From positions 2,986,001 through 3,050,000 of the forward strand of contig NZ_WBOF01000001.1 in assembly GCF_009569385.1 (NCBI RefSeq): 64,000 nt of DNA, in the 5' to 3' direction. This DNA is from Streptomyces kaniharaensis (GTDB taxonomy: Bacteria; Actinomycetota; Actinomycetes; Streptomycetales; Streptomycetaceae). Below, piece after piece: positions 32,901-40,665 of this stretch. Numbering within the stretch: position 1 is the stretch's first letter; each line of letters opens with the position of its first letter. The notes beneath the pieces are model-generated. The model was not told the DNA's origin. It saw only the letters and a list, made by a program, of their open reading frames with translations, and did not search any database. A program made the position numbers and the translations under genes.

Positions 32901-35099
32901 TCAGCCGCCGGTCCGGCCGAGGGCCGCGGCGGCGTCGGTGCGACCGGTGTTGTAGATGCTCCGCAGCTGCTGCTTGTCCCAGTCGGCGGCGAGGCCGTCC
33001 GCGTCCGGGTGGCCGTGCTCGCGCCGCCACTGCTCGACCATGGCGGCCACACCCTCGTGGCCGCTGCGGCCGTCGGCGCCGGTGAGGGTGTTCCGCTCGA
33101 TCCGGCCGGCCGCGGCGGCGTCGATCGCGTCGAGGGCGCCGCCCTGCCACTCGGCGATCCCGGCGGCGAGGATCCGCTGGGTCAGCTCGCCGAGTCCGGG
33201 GACGGGGACGAGCTTCAGCGGGGCGCCGACCCCGGTGTACAGGCCCTTGGCCTTCCAGGCGGCGATCTTGGCGGCGTCGTCGCGCTGGTCGAGCACCGCG
33301 TCGGCCTGGACGGCGTCGAGCACGCCGAGGACGACGGCGGAGTCGGCCATCAGGCCCTTCCACTCCGCGGCGGGGGCGTTGGCCGGGAGTGCGCCGAGCC
33401 GTTCCGCGATGTACGTCAACTCGGCCTGCTGGAGCCGGTGGTGGGCGTCGGGAAGGTCGGCGAGGCCGCGTAGGACGCGGATCAGCGGGCCCTTCTCGAC
33501 GGCCGTCCGGACCTCGCCGGTGCGGTCGTCGGTCCACACCCCGGCGGCGGCCGCGGCGGCGTGCTCCCGGACGGCGCGGCTGACGCCGGAGAGGACGGCG
33601 TGGGTGTCGGCGGCGTAGTCGGCGAGCGCCGCGGCGACGGGGACGTGCAGGCCGGTCGGGAGGTGCTCGCGGCCGATGCCGCGGTCCAGCAGGGTGACGG
33701 TGTCGCGCAGCACCCGGGCCTGGGCGGGGGTGTGGTGGTGCGGGTCGGGGCAGCCGCCCGTGGCGGCGGCCTGGATCGCGAGGCCGAGGGCGTGGTGGCC
33801 CCGGACGTGGGCACCGGCCACCAGCTCGTCGGGCCAGCGGCGGTCGTGCAGGAGGTAGGCGAGGTGGTCGCCGCGCCGAGGGTCGCCCGGGTCCAGGAAG
33901 GCGGTGGCGGCTCGCGGGTTGTGGCCGAGGGCGGCCAGGAGACCGGCCACCGGGTCGCCGCCGCGGCCCTCGCCGAGGTGGTCCCAGGCGGGCTGGGTGG
34001 CGTCCGGTGCCCAGACGAGCTGCGGAGGCACCCTGGCGGCGCGTTCGGCGGCCAGCAGGCTCTCGCCGTAGGCGGTGAGGAAGCCGGGCGCGTACCGGCC
34101 GCCGCGCAGCAGGGCGCTCATCAGGTGGTAGCCGGTGGGCATCGGGCCGCTGCCGGGGCGGGTCAGCTGCCGTGGGCCGAGGCGGATGACCTCCTGCTCC
34201 CAGGCGCGCATGGCCGGGTCGGCGCCGTGGGTGGCGGTGCCGAGAACGGCGCCGAGCGAGGCCTGGAGGCGGCGGAGGGCATCGGTGCGCGGGCGGCCGG
34301 AGCGGCCGGACAGCGCGGGGTCATTGAGGTCGCGCCAGAGCTCCAGGACGGGCTGCGCGCCGAGCGTGGTCGCGAACCTGGTGGCGAAGGCGGGGTCGTC
34401 GGCGTGGGCGGCGAGCAGGGCGTCGAGCCGGGCCAGTTCGTCGGCGGTGAGCGCGTCGCGCCTCGCGGCCAGGGCGAGGGCGGCGCCGAGGTCCGCGCGG
34501 GCCTGCCGGGCCTCGGCGAGGGTGTGGCAGCCGTCCGGGCCGAAGGGGCTGTCGGCCGGGGCGGGCGGGGCGGAGCGCAGCGCCCAGGCGGCGGCCTCGT
34601 CGGCCTCGGTGGCGCTACGCAGGACGGACTCGATGCGCCCGGCCAGCTCGGCGACGGTCCGGCGCCGTTCGGGCAGGAAGACGGCTCGGTACTCGGGCTG
34701 GTGGCGGGCGGACTCGTCGTCGTGCAGCGGGTGGACGTCGGTGACGCCGCCGGTGGGGGAGATCCGCAGGTGGGCGGCGGGTGCGTCCTCGTCGGCGAGC
34801 CGGACGAGCTGCCGCTGGGCGTCGGCGAACTGGCGGGCGGCGTCGGCCAGCAGGGCACCGAGGTCGGCGGACTCCCGGCCAGCGGCCGTGAACTGCCCGG
34901 CCACCTCGGCGATCAGCGCACGGGCCGCGGCCGCCGCCTCGCCCTCCCAGCCCGCGGCCAGCGGGCCGGCGACGTCGGCGGAGAGCCGGTCGCGCAGGCC
35001 CAGGTACCGGCTGCGCAGGGCGGTCCACTCCTCGGCGGCGCTGGTCAGGCCGTCGAGGCGGGTGGCGCGGACGGTTTCGTAGCTCAGCACCGAGGTCAC
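32901..35099 (-). CDS. DUF6571 family protein (WXG100-linked, putative secreted effector)
   Basis: The protein has 732 residues. GTG 35099 overlaps the stop of the upstream WXG100-like gene (GTGA), so translation is coupled. Residues 1-120 form a helical N-terminus with heptad character (AAEEWTALRSRYLGLRDRLS; LLADAARQFADAQRQLVRLA), like the WXG100/LXG leaders of type VII substrates. The rest is the large, mostly helical DUF6571 region ending LDAVQADAVLDQRDDAAKIA, then AWKAKGLYTGVGAPLKLVPV. No signal peptide or membrane helix is seen. In actinobacteria DUF6571 proteins sit beside small ESX-type genes, which suggests ESX secretion. The activity is unknown and no immunity gene is obvious. Confidence 0.8.
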   Translation of the reverse strand: MTSVLSYETVRATRLDGLTSAAEEWTALRSRYLGLRDRLSADVAGPLAAGWEGEAAAAARALIAEVAGQFTAAGRESADLGALLADAARQFADAQRQLVRLADEDAPAAHLRISPTGGVTDVHPLHDDESARHQPEYRAVFLPERRRTVAELAGRIESVLRSATEADEAAAWALRSAPPAPADSPFGPDGCHTLAEARQARADLGAALALAARRDALTADELARLDALLAAHADDPAFATRFATTLGAQPVLELWRDLNDPALSGRSGRPRTDALRRLQASLGAVLGTATHGADPAMRAWEQEVIRLGPRQLTRPGSGPMPTGYHLMSALLRGGRYAPGFLTAYGESLLAAERAARVPPQLVWAPDATQPAWDHLGEGRGGDPVAGLLAALGHNPRAATAFLDPGDPRRGDHLAYLLHDRRWPDELVAGAHVRGHHALGLAIQAAATGGCPDPHHHTPAQARVLRDTVTLLDRGIGREHLPTGLHVPVAAALADYAADTHAVLSGVSRAVREHAAAAAAGVWTDDRTGEVRTAVEKGPLIRVLRGLADLPDAHHRLQQAELTYIAERLGALPANAPAAEWKGLMADSAVVLGVLDAVQADAVLDQRDDAAKIAAWKAKGLYTGVGAPLKLVPVPGLGELTQRILAAGIAEWQGGALDAIDAAAAGRIERNTLTGADGRSGHEGVAAMVEQWRREHGHPDADGLAADWDKQQLRSIYNTGRTDAAAALGRTGG

Positions 35100-35422
35100 T
35101 CCTCGCCGGTCAGGGCGCTCTCGGTGGCGGCGTAGCGGGCGCCGGTGGTGCGCAGGCGGTGGGCGAGTTCGTGCAGGATGCCGCCGAGGGCGGCCACCTG
35201 GTCCTCCCAGCGGGCGGCACGGGTGCGTAGCTCGGGGCCGGTGCGCCAGCCGTCCAGGGCGGCGCGGGCGGCGGTGGTGTGCTCGCGGGCGGTGCCGTCG
35301 GCGGCGGTGAACCCGGCGTGGAGTTCGTCGACCGTCCCGGCGTGCGCGAAGAGGTCGGCGGGGGAGACGGCGAGGGTCCCGGTGGCGGGCAACAGGCCGT
35401 CCCGGGCGGGGTTTTCGGGCAT
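35096..35422 (-). CDS. WXG100-like small protein (type VII secretion-associated)
   Basis: The protein has 108 residues, starting at ATG 35422. It is mostly two long helices (FAHAGTVDELHAGFTAADGT and EDQVAALGGILHELAHRLRT) around a WRTG turn, close to the W-x-G hairpin of ESAT-6/WXG100 proteins. The four-base overlap with the DUF6571 gene means they are made together and may form a helical complex for ESX export. Longer starts upstream read into Pro/Arg-rich non-coding sequence. Confidence 0.75.
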   Translation of the reverse strand: MPENPARDGLLPATGTLAVSPADLFAHAGTVDELHAGFTAADGTAREHTTAARAALDGWRTGPELRTRAARWEDQVAALGGILHELAHRLRTTGARYAATESALTGEE

Positions 35423-35755
35423 CGGGCCCCCGGTGCTGCGGGTGGGTCGCTCGGGCACGACCCATGGTGGCCCGGGAGCGCCCGCAGGGCGTGCGCACGC
35501 CACCCGGACGGGCGGCGCGTGTGGTGCCTGCGGGGCGTGCGGCAGTTCGTCACGCGGACGCTTCGTCCGGCAGCGCCGTCCGTTCCGGGTGGTGTCCGGT
35601 CATGATCGCCGCCAACCGGGCTGCGCCGGGCGCTACTCCGTGCTTCGCAAGGACTTCACGAGCCCGTCGCGCCGCCGTTGCAAGCGAGGGCGGCCGGGTG
35701 CCGGAGGAGGGTCCGGGGTGTCGGGCGGGCGGCCGGATTCGTTAGAGTCCGTGCC
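35423..35755. other. 333-bp intergenic region between divergent genes
   Basis: No gene is supported. On the plus side, TAGAGT at 35743-35748 seven bases before ATG 35756 looks like a -10 box of a leaderless transcript. The minus-strand promoter for the WXG100 pair must also lie here but I cannot place it. Confidence 0.5.
35743..35748 (+). promoter_or_regulatory. -10 box of a probable leaderless promoter
   Basis: TAGAGT ends seven bases before the ATG at 35756. Transcription would start at or next to the A of the start codon, and no ribosome-binding site precedes that ATG. Confidence 0.5.
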
Positions 35756-35959
35756 ATGGCTGACAACGACTACGACTCCGCCGGAAGCACCCAGATGTTC
35801 CGGGCGTTCGTCGACGAGGCCCCGGCGGCTCCGGCACCGGGCTCCGTCTCCACCTACGGCAGCAGCAGCAGTAGCGGCAGCCGCACCGGCGTCATCGCGC
35901 TGGTCGCCGTGCTCGGTCTCGCCGTGCTGGCCGGCGTCATCTGGCTGGCGGTCAAGTGA
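35756..35959 (+). CDS. Small tail-anchored membrane protein, 67 residues
   Basis: The N-terminal 40 residues are acidic, then Ser/Gly-rich (GSTQMFRAFVDEAPAAP, YGSSSSSGS). Residues about 45-66 are a single hydrophobic helix ending in a lysine (GVIALVAVLGLAVLAGVIWL). The layout is of a small membrane-associated protein with an exposed N-terminus. I do not recognise the family by function; similar small proteins are common in Streptomyces. A terminator follows four bases after the stop. Confidence 0.75.
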   Translation: MADNDYDSAGSTQMFRAFVDEAPAAPAPGSVSTYGSSSSSGSRTGVIALVAVLGLAVLAGVIWLAVK

Positions 35960-35962
35960 CCC

Positions 35963-35998
35963 TCGCGCGGGTGGCCCTCGTCCGGGTCACCCGCGCGA
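35963..35998. terminator. Hairpin terminator between convergent genes
   Basis: The 11-bp perfect stem TCGCGCGGGTG/CACCCGCGCGA has a 14-base loop. It ends both the small membrane protein gene and the exopolysaccharide operon. Confidence 0.8.
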
Positions 35999-36019
35999 CG
36001 GGAGGCCGCGGTGCGCGGC

Positions 36020-37024
36020 TCAGCAGGGCTTGCGCCAGGCGTTCAGTTCGAGCTTCTTCTGCATCGAGCTGAAGCCGAGCGACTTGGCCTTCGCGCAGAA
36101 CTGGTCCGTGTCGACCTTGTACTCGACGTGGAACACCGCCTTGCCCGCCCTGACGAAGGGCGCGACCCGGTCGCACTCGTCGAACTGCGAGCACTCCTCG
36201 TTGACCGCGAAGTCGAAGTCGTTGATCAGCGCGGGGATCTGGTCGAGGTCGTTCTTCAGGCCGATCGCCAGTCCGCGCTCGTGCGCCAGCTCGGCGAGCA
36301 TGCGGTTGTACCTGATCTGGTCGTCACCGGTGAGCGGGAAGCCGCTGTTCTGGTTGTAGGCCTCGATGGTGTCGGGCTCGATGGCGTCGAAGCCCTTGCT
36401 CCTGCACATGTCGAAGCGGGCGGCCATCAGCGGCCTGAGCTCGTTGATCTTCCGGATGTCGAACCACTTCTCGCCCTTCCAGCCGGTGTCGGACCCCTGG
36501 AGGGCCTTGGCGAAGGTGGCCGAGTCGGGGCGGAAGTTCTCCCAGGAACCGGCGTTGATGTAGCAGATCACCTTGCGGCCCTTGGCGTGCAGCGAGGCGA
36601 CCACCGACGCGTCGTTCTCGAAGCCGTCGATGTCGTAGACCGGGACGTCCACCGACTGGTCCACGCCGCCGCCGAGTTGCCACTGCCAGGCGAGGCCCGG
36701 GGTGGGCTGCCAGCGGGCGCCGGCCGGCTGCTGGGCGGGGGTGCTGCCGCCGGGAGTGCCCGGGGCGGAGGACGGGGCCGGGGCGGACGGCGTGCCGGTC
36801 GCGGTGGGCGTGCTCGGCGCGCTCGGAGTGGCCGGGGTGCTCGGGGCGCCGGTGGCACTCGGCGTTCCGGGAGTGCCGGGGGCGGTCGCCGCGGGCGGAT
36901 TGCTCGGGGTGTCCTCGGCCGAGGGGTCCTTGTCGTCCTCCGAGCCGGAGCTGCTGCACGAGGTGGCTAACAGGGCTGTGGTGAGGGCGACGGCGGCCAG
37001 GAGGGGCCGGGTACGGCGGTTCAC
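36020..37024 (-). CDS. GH114 endo-alpha-1,4-polygalactosaminidase-like lipoprotein
   Basis: The protein has 334 residues. GTG 37024 opens a lipoprotein signal with lipobox LATSC (Cys23). A Pro/Thr/Ser/Ala spacer of about 80 residues follows. Residues about 105-334 match the GH114 barrel: WQWQLGGGVDQSVDVPVYDI, KVICYINAGSWENFRPDSAT, KWFDIRKINELRPLMAARFD and KGFDAIEPDTIEAYN, where the catalytic acids lie. The fold is that of fungal Ega3 and bacterial polygalactosaminidases, which cut alpha-1,4-linked galactosamine chains. It is the last gene of the minus-strand operon, 22 bp after the spherulin-4 gene. A membrane-tethered hydrolase in an exopolysaccharide operon usually trims or clears polymer during export. 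Confidence 0.88.
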   Translation of the reverse strand: MNRRTRPLLAAVALTTALLATSCSSSGSEDDKDPSAEDTPSNPPAATAPGTPGTPSATGAPSTPATPSAPSTPTATGTPSAPAPSSAPGTPGGSTPAQQPAGARWQPTPGLAWQWQLGGGVDQSVDVPVYDIDGFENDASVVASLHAKGRKVICYINAGSWENFRPDSATFAKALQGSDTGWKGEKWFDIRKINELRPLMAARFDMCRSKGFDAIEPDTIEAYNQNSGFPLTGDDQIRYNRMLAELAHERGLAIGLKNDLDQIPALINDFDFAVNEECSQFDECDRVAPFVRAGKAVFHVEYKVDTDQFCAKAKSLGFSSMQKKLELNAWRKPC

Positions 37025-37046
37025 GGTTGTCGAACTCCGGATCTGG

Positions 37047-37739
37047 TCAGGTCAGTTCAGCGGCGGTCAGACCGTGGGGAAGGGTGCTCCAGGGGTTCTC
37101 CCCGGAGCCCGGGACGGCGCAGCCGACGCCGGCCCGGCGGGCGGCGATCAGCGCGGTGACGTCCGACGCGTGGTCGGCCGGGACGTCGTACACCAGGTGG
37201 CAGAAGCGGGAGGGCGCGTGGCGGGCGGTCCACAGCGGGAGGGTCATCTCGCGGTAGGCCTGCCAGGTGCCCTCGAAGGTGACGAGGAGGTCGGCCAGGC
37301 CGACCTCGGCGTACCCGGGGTCCGGGTGCTTGCCGTGGCCGAACACGACGGTGCCGCAGCCCGCGGCCCGCGCCGCGGTGGCCAGCCGCCGGTAGTGCGC
37401 CAACGCGCCCGGGTGGCAGGCGACTTGGTCGAGATAGACGCCGGTGATGCCATGACGCTGACGATACGTCAAAATGTCGGCCACCACTGCCGCATGGGGC
37501 CGACGGCCGTAGTCGGTGTCCGTGTAGCCGACCAACGGCAGGCCGGCGGCCCGCAGTTCTTCCGCGGCCTCGGTGAAGACGTGGTCCGGGGTGTCGCCCG
37601 GGCCGTCGGCGAGGTTGAGCACGACGGCGGCGATCCGGCTCGGGTCGGCGGCGGCGACCGCCCGCCAGGCCGCCGGGTCCACCGCGGGGTGGACGTACAG
37701 CGGCACCAGCAGGCGGCCGTCGGGGGTGGTCCCGGTCAT
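37047..37739 (-). CDS. Spherulation-specific family 4 protein (Sph3/GH135-like)
   Basis: The protein has 230 residues. ATG 37739 overlaps the stop of the preceding SDR gene by four bases. The whole length matches the spherulin-4 family: LLVPLYVHPAVDPAAWRAVA, IAAVVLNLADGPGDTPDHVF, GYTDTDYGRRPHAAVVADIL, TYRQRHGITGVYLDQVACHP, and a C-terminal VYDVPADHASDVTALIAARR. The fungal member Sph3 (GH135) hydrolyses galactosaminogalactan and is needed to make it. The acidic residues of LPLVGYTDTDYG and GVYLDQVA are candidates for catalysis. No signal peptide is visible, so it would act inside the cell or leave by another route. That is odd for a polymer hydrolase. Confidence 0.88.
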   Translation of the reverse strand: MTGTTPDGRLLVPLYVHPAVDPAAWRAVAAADPSRIAAVVLNLADGPGDTPDHVFTEAAEELRAAGLPLVGYTDTDYGRRPHAAVVADILTYRQRHGITGVYLDQVACHPGALAHYRRLATAARAAGCGTVVFGHGKHPDPGYAEVGLADLLVTFEGTWQAYREMTLPLWTARHAPSRFCHLVYDVPADHASDVTALIAARRAGVGCAVPGSGENPWSTLPHGLTAAELT

Positions 37740-38650
37740 CCGGCGACCGGGGCGGAGTCGGGCTCGGTGCTGAGCCAGAGGTCGCGCAGGGTGTCGGCGA
37801 GGTCGGTCTCCGGGTGCCAGCCGAGCTCCCGGGCGGCGGCCGACACGTCGGCCTGCTGCCAGGAGACCGCGGCCGAGCGCTCGGAGCCCGCCCCGCTCTC
37901 GTCGATCCGGCCGGTGAAGCCGGCCGCCGCGACCAGGCCGTCGGCGATCGCCCGGACCGGCTTGGCCCGCCCGGAGGCGAGGTTGAGCACCCGGGGGAGC
38001 GGACGGTCCGCGGCGGCGGCCAGGCCGACCGCGCGGGCGATGTCCCGGGCGTCGACGAAGTCGCGGTAGGCGGAGAGGTCCCCGACCTCGACCACGCCGT
38101 CGGCGCCCTCCGGGGCCACCCGGCGCAGCTCGGCGGCCAGCCGGCCGGGCAGCGAGCCCGCCGGTGCCCCCGGGCCGACCGGGTTGAACACCCGCAGCAC
38201 CACCGCGTCCAGCGGCGAGCCAGCCACCGCGAGGGAGCCGGCCAGCTTGGTCGCGCCGTACACGCCGACCGGGCGGGCGTCGGACTCCTCGGACAGCGAG
38301 CTGCCCGCCTCGCAGACGCCGTACTCGCCGGCCGAACCGATGTGCACCAGCCGGGCCTTCGGGGCGCCGAGCTGCAGCGCCTCGCAGAGCACGGCCGGAC
38401 CGCGCGCGTTCACCTCGGCGAGCTTGACCGCGCTGCCGGCCACCGCGCCGGCGAAGTTGACCACCACGTCGGGGGCCAGCGCGGCCAGTTCCTCGCCGAG
38501 CGGGCCGGCCTGGGCGGTGGCCAGGTCCAGCCGGAGGTCGTGAGCGGGCCGCCGGCCCGCGGTCAGCACGGTGGCACCGGGCAGCGACCGCAGGACGGCG
38601 GTGGCGTGGCGGCCGAGGAAGCCGTCCCCACCGAGAAGCAGGATCCTCAC
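37736..38650 (-). CDS. Extended SDR sugar-nucleotide epimerase/dehydratase
   Basis: The protein has 304 residues. GTG 38650 overlaps the stop of the nucleotidyltransferase gene (GTGA). The Rossmann motif GGDGFLG is at residues 7-13. The catalytic YxxxK is YGATK, after HIGSAGEYGV, and DFVDARDIARAVGLAA is a typical cofactor/substrate loop. The shape is that of NAD-dependent nucleotide-sugar epimerases or reductases. The exact reaction cannot be told; 4-epimerisation to a galacto-configured sugar would fit the GH114/Sph3 neighbours. Overlaps on both sides show tight coupling with the nucleotidyltransferase and spherulin-4 genes. Confidence 0.85.
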   Translation of the reverse strand: MRILLLGGDGFLGRHATAVLRSLPGATVLTAGRRPAHDLRLDLATAQAGPLGEELAALAPDVVVNFAGAVAGSAVKLAEVNARGPAVLCEALQLGAPKARLVHIGSAGEYGVCEAGSSLSEESDARPVGVYGATKLAGSLAVAGSPLDAVVLRVFNPVGPGAPAGSLPGRLAAELRRVAPEGADGVVEVGDLSAYRDFVDARDIARAVGLAAAADRPLPRVLNLASGRAKPVRAIADGLVAAAGFTGRIDESGAGSERSAAVSWQQADVSAAARELGWHPETDLADTLRDLWLSTEPDSAPVAG

Positions 38651-39474
38651 GCGGCCCGTCCGTCACTCTCGCTGCCCGCGGCGGCGGGCTCGTCGACGGC
38701 GTTCGGCGCGGTGCGGGCGGCCGGGATCGGCAGCTCGGCGACGCCCGGCGCGGCGCCGGTGGTCTCGAAGGGCATCAGGACCGAGCGGATGTCGGCGAAC
38801 TCGGCGTTGGCCCGGTCGTAGTCGTCCGGGCGGCCGATGTCGAGCCAGTAGCCGCCGAAGTCGTAGGAGGACGGCGGGGTGTCGGCGGCCAGCAGGTCGA
38901 GCACCAGCTCGTCGAAGCCCAGCGGCAGGCCCGGGGTGTACTTGGCGAGCGCGGAGCGGGACACGCCGTACACGCCCATCGAGACGCGGTAGTCGATGCT
39001 CGGCTTCTCCTGGAATCCGGTGATGCTGCCGGACTCGGTGGTGAGCACGCCGAAGTCGATCTTGACCTGGCGGGCGTAGGTGGCGATGGTCAGCGGCGAG
39101 CCGGACGCCTCGTGGTGCTTGAGCACCCCGGCGAAGTCCAGGTCGGTGAGGATGTCGCCGTTCATCACCAGGAAGTGCTCGGGCAGCCGGTCCTGCATGG
39201 TGAGCAGCGGGCCCATGGTGCCGAGCGGGCTGTCCTCGACGGCGTAGCCCACGCGCAGGCCCCACTGGGAGCCGTTGCCGACGTACGCGCGGATGATGTG
39301 GCCGAGGTGGCCGATGGCCAGGGTGACGGTCTTGAAGCCCGCGGCGGCGAGCTGGCGCATCACGATCTCCAGGATCGCGTGCTGGTCGCCGATCGGAACG
39401 AGCGGCTTGGGAAGCGCGGTGGTGTACGGGCGGAGACGGACGCCCTTACCGCCGGCCAGGATCACTGCATGCAT
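38647..39474 (-). CDS. Sugar-phosphate nucleotidyltransferase
   Basis: The protein has 275 residues. ATG 39474 follows GGGGGAAAAA; a GTG four codons earlier has no good site. The signature AVILAGGKGVRLRPYTTALP with KPLVPIGD binds the nucleotide. NGDILTDLD holds a metal-binding aspartate, and VSMGVYGVSRSALAKYTPG and YWLDIGRPDDYDRANAEF follow. This is the NTP_transferase family (GlmU/RmlA/ManC-like N-terminal domain) without a hexapeptide tail; a variable 35-residue C-terminus ends it. It makes the activated sugar for the operon's polymer; the sugar and nucleotide are not determined by sequence. Confidence 0.9.
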   Translation of the reverse strand: MHAVILAGGKGVRLRPYTTALPKPLVPIGDQHAILEIVMRQLAAAGFKTVTLAIGHLGHIIRAYVGNGSQWGLRVGYAVEDSPLGTMGPLLTMQDRLPEHFLVMNGDILTDLDFAGVLKHHEASGSPLTIATYARQVKIDFGVLTTESGSITGFQEKPSIDYRVSMGVYGVSRSALAKYTPGLPLGFDELVLDLLAADTPPSSYDFGGYWLDIGRPDDYDRANAEFADIRSVLMPFETTGAAPGVAELPIPAARTAPNAVDEPAAAGSESDGRAA

Positions 39475-39543
39475 TTTTTCCCCCACGGAAGGATGTGCAG
39501 GACACGAACCTTGACAACGAGGCTGGCTGGGTCGGTGCGGCGG

Positions 39544-40536
39544 TCAGACGTTGTAGATGTCGGTCTTGTAGCGGGCCAGGTTGGCCGGGTCCCGGAAGAA
39601 CTCGATGGTCTGCTCCAGGCCCTGCTCCAGCGTGAACTCGGGCGCCCAGCCGGTGGCCTTGCGCAGCCGGGTGGCGTCCGCGACCAGGCGCATGACCTCG
39701 GAGTTGGCCGGACGGATGCGCTGCTCGTCCTCCTTGACCACCAGGTCGACGCCCATCAGCTTGCCGACCAGGGTGACCAGGTCGCCGACCGAGATCTCGC
39801 CGCCGGTGCCGGCGTTGAAGGTCTTGCCGACCACGGTGTCGGCGGGCGCGGTGCCGACCGTGCGGAAGGCGTTAGCGGTGTCCTTGACGAACGTGAAGTC
39901 GCGGGTCGGGCGCAGGTCGCCGAGGGTGATCTCGGTCTCGCCGGCCGCGACCTGGGCGATCACGGTCGGGATGACGGCGCGCATCGACTGGCGCGGGCCG
40001 AAGGTGTTGAACGGGCGCAGGGTGACGACCGGGGTCTCGAAGCTGGCGTGGTAGCTGTCGGCCAGCCGGTCCCCGCCGGCCTTGGAGGCGGCGTACGGGG
40101 ACTGGGTGTTGATCGGGTGGTCCTCGGTGATCGGCACGGTCTGCGCGGTGCCGTACGTCTCGCTGGTCGAGGTGTGCACCAGGCGCGGGATGTCCAGGTG
40201 GCGCACCGCCTCCAGCACGTTCAGGGTGCCGGTGACGTTGGTGTCGACGTACGAGTGCGGGGCCCGGTAGGAGTAGGGGATGGCGATCAGCGCGGCCAGG
40301 TGGTACACCGCCTCGGTGCCCTTGACCAGGCCGTTGACCGAGCCCGGGTCCCGGACGTCGCCGAGGACGATCTCGACCGAGTCCAGCACCTCCCGGGGCA
40401 GGGTCTCCAGCCAGCCGAAGGAGGAGAAGGAGTTGTACTGGACCATCGCGCGGACGTGGTGACCGTCGGAGACCAGGGTCTCGACGAGGTGGGAGCCGAT
40501 GAAGCCCTCGGCTCCGGTAACCGCGACGCTGCTCAT
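39544..40536 (-). CDS. NAD-dependent nucleotide-sugar 4,6-dehydratase/epimerase (LegB-like)
   Basis: The protein has 330 residues, starting at ATG 40536. The cofactor motif is TGAEGFIGSHLVE. The catalytic region is HTSTSETYGTAQTVPI with the tetrad Tyr/Lys in SPYAASKAGGDRLA. The segment MVQYNSFSSFGWLETLPREV and HLAALIAIPYSYRAPHSYVD closely resembles LegB-type UDP-GlcNAc 4,6-dehydratases of legionaminic acid pathways. It could therefore supply a 6-deoxy or otherwise modified amino sugar. A plain epimerase role is the alternative. It lies 129 bp after the membrane protein gene and 69 bp before the nucleotidyltransferase, in the same operon. Confidence 0.87.
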   Translation of the reverse strand: MSSVAVTGAEGFIGSHLVETLVSDGHHVRAMVQYNSFSSFGWLETLPREVLDSVEIVLGDVRDPGSVNGLVKGTEAVYHLAALIAIPYSYRAPHSYVDTNVTGTLNVLEAVRHLDIPRLVHTSTSETYGTAQTVPITEDHPINTQSPYAASKAGGDRLADSYHASFETPVVTLRPFNTFGPRQSMRAVIPTVIAQVAAGETEITLGDLRPTRDFTFVKDTANAFRTVGTAPADTVVGKTFNAGTGGEISVGDLVTLVGKLMGVDLVVKEDEQRIRPANSEVMRLVADATRLRKATGWAPEFTLEQGLEQTIEFFRDPANLARYKTDIYNV

Positions 40537-40665
40537 GCGTGATTCGCTTTCTCGTTCTCGGATGTGACCGGGCGCTCTGTGGTGGCCCGGCCGTGGTGAC
40601 TCAGCTGTGACCGGTGATGCGGGTCCAGCTGTGCACGTGGTTGGGTCGTGCGGGTGTTTCGGTGT

